DNA of 64,000 nt from Alisma plantago-aquatica (taxonomy: Eukaryota > Streptophyta > Magnoliopsida > Alismatales > Alismataceae): contig OY856414.1 in NCBI GenBank assembly GCA_963693085.1, positions 263,838,001-263,902,000 of the forward strand, written 5' to 3'. The notes beneath the pieces were generated by a model. The model searched no databases, was not told the origin of the DNA, and saw only the letters and a list, made by a program, of their open reading frames with translations. Both the position numbers and the translations under genes were made by a program. Position 1 is the first letter of the stretch. Every line of letters starts with the position of its first letter. Positions 62,194 through 64,000 of this stretch are shown one piece after another.

Positions 62194-64000
62194 TGTAACG
62201 ACCCCGCCTCCCGGTAACCCCCAATTAAGGGAGATCAAGAGGTCAGAATCGTTATTCCAATTACCCGAATCAAATGTTCGACAAATAATCAATAATAATT
62301 ATCAAATTCTACCAGACTATACTGAAAAGCTGTAATAAAATAAAGTTTTGCATACCTTTTGAAAAACTTGGATTTCTAAACTTCTATCCACATACGAAAA
62401 CTATTCTAACTAATCCTCCTTGCACTTTATTTCTTAGTTTCACAATATGCCACTTTACTGTTTGTCTTTTTCAATGGTACCTAAAACGTCGACAAACAAA
62501 ACGTCGGTCAGCATAAATGAATATGCCGGTATGTGGGGGAAACAATAATCGTGCAACTATGGTAACAATGTAAGCAACCAAATATCATTTAACAATCAAG
62601 GTTATGTTTTAAGCAATACTACTCAATCCATACCTACCCCCTTATCTCTGTGCTATCCCTGTAGTGGACTTGGATACTACCTCTCTCATATGGTAGATCC
62701 TTACCCCCATGGTCCTACCTCACAGGTAGCCATTACTTAGGGTTGTGGAGTCGCATGGCCCTACCCAAAGGTAGCCCAATCTCTGACTCATGGTGACTTG
62801 ATGGACTTACCCCATAGGTAGCCATATATTAGGTCAATTTATCAAGCTACAAAGGGGACTAGGATCTAAGCTAGTAGGCATATATCTTAGGTGATAGTCA
62901 TATCCACATTTAGGGCTGAGCATCGGTCCAGAACCGGACCGGACCGGACCGGGACCGGACCATTTTGTGCTAGGACCGGACCGGACCGGACCGTTTGGAC
63001 CGTAATCAGCCTTTTTTACATGTTTTACAACTTATTTAGTTGTACAAAGTTGATAATCTTAGTCACTTCTAACAATTATATAACTTTATATCAAACATTT
63101 ATACTAGTAGTGATTATATATGTACTTTATTTGTAATTATTATAGAATACACCTTCAAATATACATTAATTTTATATAAAAGTCAATCTGCGGTCCGGAC
63201 CGGACCGGACCGTTTTTGGACCGGACCGGACCGGACCGTTTTTGGACCGGACCGGACCGGACCGAAGACCGAACTCATCAAAATTCCCGGACCGCGGACC
63301 GGACCGAACACAAAATGGACCGGACCGGACCGAATTGAGCAGTCCGGTCCGGTTTTGCGGTCTGGACCATTATTTGCTCACCCCTATCCACATTATAGTG
63401 TGCATGAATTAAATTCATCCAACAGTTTAATTCGAGCCACCGATGAAAACTTTGGGAATCCTCGGAAAACTAGTTTGAGATATTCATAAGCGTAACCACA
63501 TACCTGTGACTGTAGATTTTGAGACAAAATCAATCAAGTAGAGAAAACCCAACCAAGCAAGCAAGTATGCACAGAAATCCTGAAATAAACATACAAATTT
63601 CCTTTCATTGATCAAGCAATCAAGATTTATTAAACCTAGCTCGCTTCCCAGGGTTTCTAGTCCTTCTTAGGGTTTCCATTGCAATTAGGGTCTTTCTTGC
63701 ACTTTTATTATTACAAACCCTAGTTACGCAAAATAGCTCTTAAACCCTAATGATTCTAACCTATTTCGTTCAACAGGCTTAGGATCACCTTCGAACAACA
63801 TATTATCACATATATCAAATTAAAAGTGATCTTTTCCTCTTTTACCCTAAATTAGGGTTTCTAAGTACTTAATCATTCTTATTTGGTGCAAAACCCTAAA
63901 TCATGCAAGAAACTTCTAGATCGGGTTCAAGTTCATTATTTACTATTTCACATGTTGCAATTACTTAATTTCATTAAGTAACATGAACTTACCCAATATG
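62194..64000 (-). repeat. chromovirus LTR, partial, related to 35005 family
   Basis: It starts TGTAACGACCCCGCCT and tracks the LTR at 35005 through AACAAATAATCAATAATAATTA-like text, ACGTCGGTCAGCAT, and the later GGGTTTCTAGTCC and AGGGTTTCTAAG phrases. It is clearly more diverged than the 35005/44349 pair. It continues past the window. A hAT MITE interrupts it. Repeated CTACC..AGGTAGCC phrases lie at about 62700-62830. Confidence 0.85.
62911..63386. mobile_element. hAT-type MITE built of GGACCG repeats, TSD TCCACATT
   Basis: Exact 8-bp duplications TCCACATT occur at 62903-62910 and 63387-63394. The ends read TAGGGCTGAGCA and, from the right, TAGGGGTGAGCA. Left (about 62930-63003) and right (about 63190-63365) arms are runs of GGACCGGACCG, mostly in the same orientation, around an AT-rich centre. 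No transposase. It is inserted in the LTR that starts at 62194. Confidence 0.93.

Larger units (their letters stand above)
47873..64000 (+). other. PSB33 intron 2, more than 16 kb, open at right
   Basis: No further PSB33 exon is seen before the window ends. The interval holds tandem duplications, a LINE relic, a Copia element with a SINE, three hAT MITEs, a non-coding Copia-type element and the start of a chromovirus LTR. The alternative is that the gene is truncated; this cannot be decided here. Confidence 0.6.

Noticed and set aside
62891..63136. Frame reading GPDRTGPDRT
   Set aside because: It translates the GGACCG repeat arm of a MITE.

Overview
This window is nuclear DNA from a flowering plant. 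It holds one recognisable host gene, buried in transposable elements. The gene lies on the plus strand and encodes the chloroplast Rieske-like protein PSB33 (exon 1 at 24911-25327, exon 2 at 47615-47872; the remaining 3' part is not in the window). The GC-rich first exon in AT-rich surroundings would suit a monocot or a magnoliid, but I cannot fix the taxon from sequence alone.

1-24 kb (upstream of the gene): a decayed chromodomain-type Ty3 element on the minus strand with a ~4 kb 5' LTR (ends at 9780); Copia-like sequence split by a non-coding Ty3-type element with two ~3.4 kb LTRs (11030-19654, TSD GATAA); a Copia RT/RNase H fragment (20440-21260); and a cluster of small elements bounded by TA/GA/CA microsatellites (21.5-23.3 kb). 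A MITE carrying a G-box lies at 24056-24454, directly upstream of the gene's TATA box.

25.3-47.6 kb (intron 1, 22,287 bp): four separate insertions, each with an exact target-site duplication: a hAT element (27958-29112), a non-coding Copia-type LTR element (29497-32807) that itself carries a hAT MITE, another hAT element (33839-34732), and a 12.4 kb chromovirus relic (35005-47376) that carries a 1.9 kb hAT element. Removing the insertions and one TSD copy each leaves about 4.5 kb of older intron.

47.9-64 kb (intron 2, open to the right): short tandem duplications, a LINE relic, a decayed Copia element (51455-56981) with a tRNA-derived SINE in one LTR, two adjacent hAT MITEs, a second non-coding Copia-type LTR element (59291-61781), and the start of another chromovirus LTR (62194 onwards) that is split by a hAT MITE built from GGACCG repeats.

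The most striking pattern is a set of eight hAT-type elements. Six have exact 8-bp target-site duplications and one has a 6/8 match. Nearly all carry clusters of a short GC-containing word next to their ends (CCTAGGCG, CCGCATA, GGACCG, TATCG and similar), and the word differs between families. The retrotransposon coding regions are all broken by stops and frameshifts, and several catalytic residues are lost. All coordinates and repeat pairings were read by eye without alignment tools.
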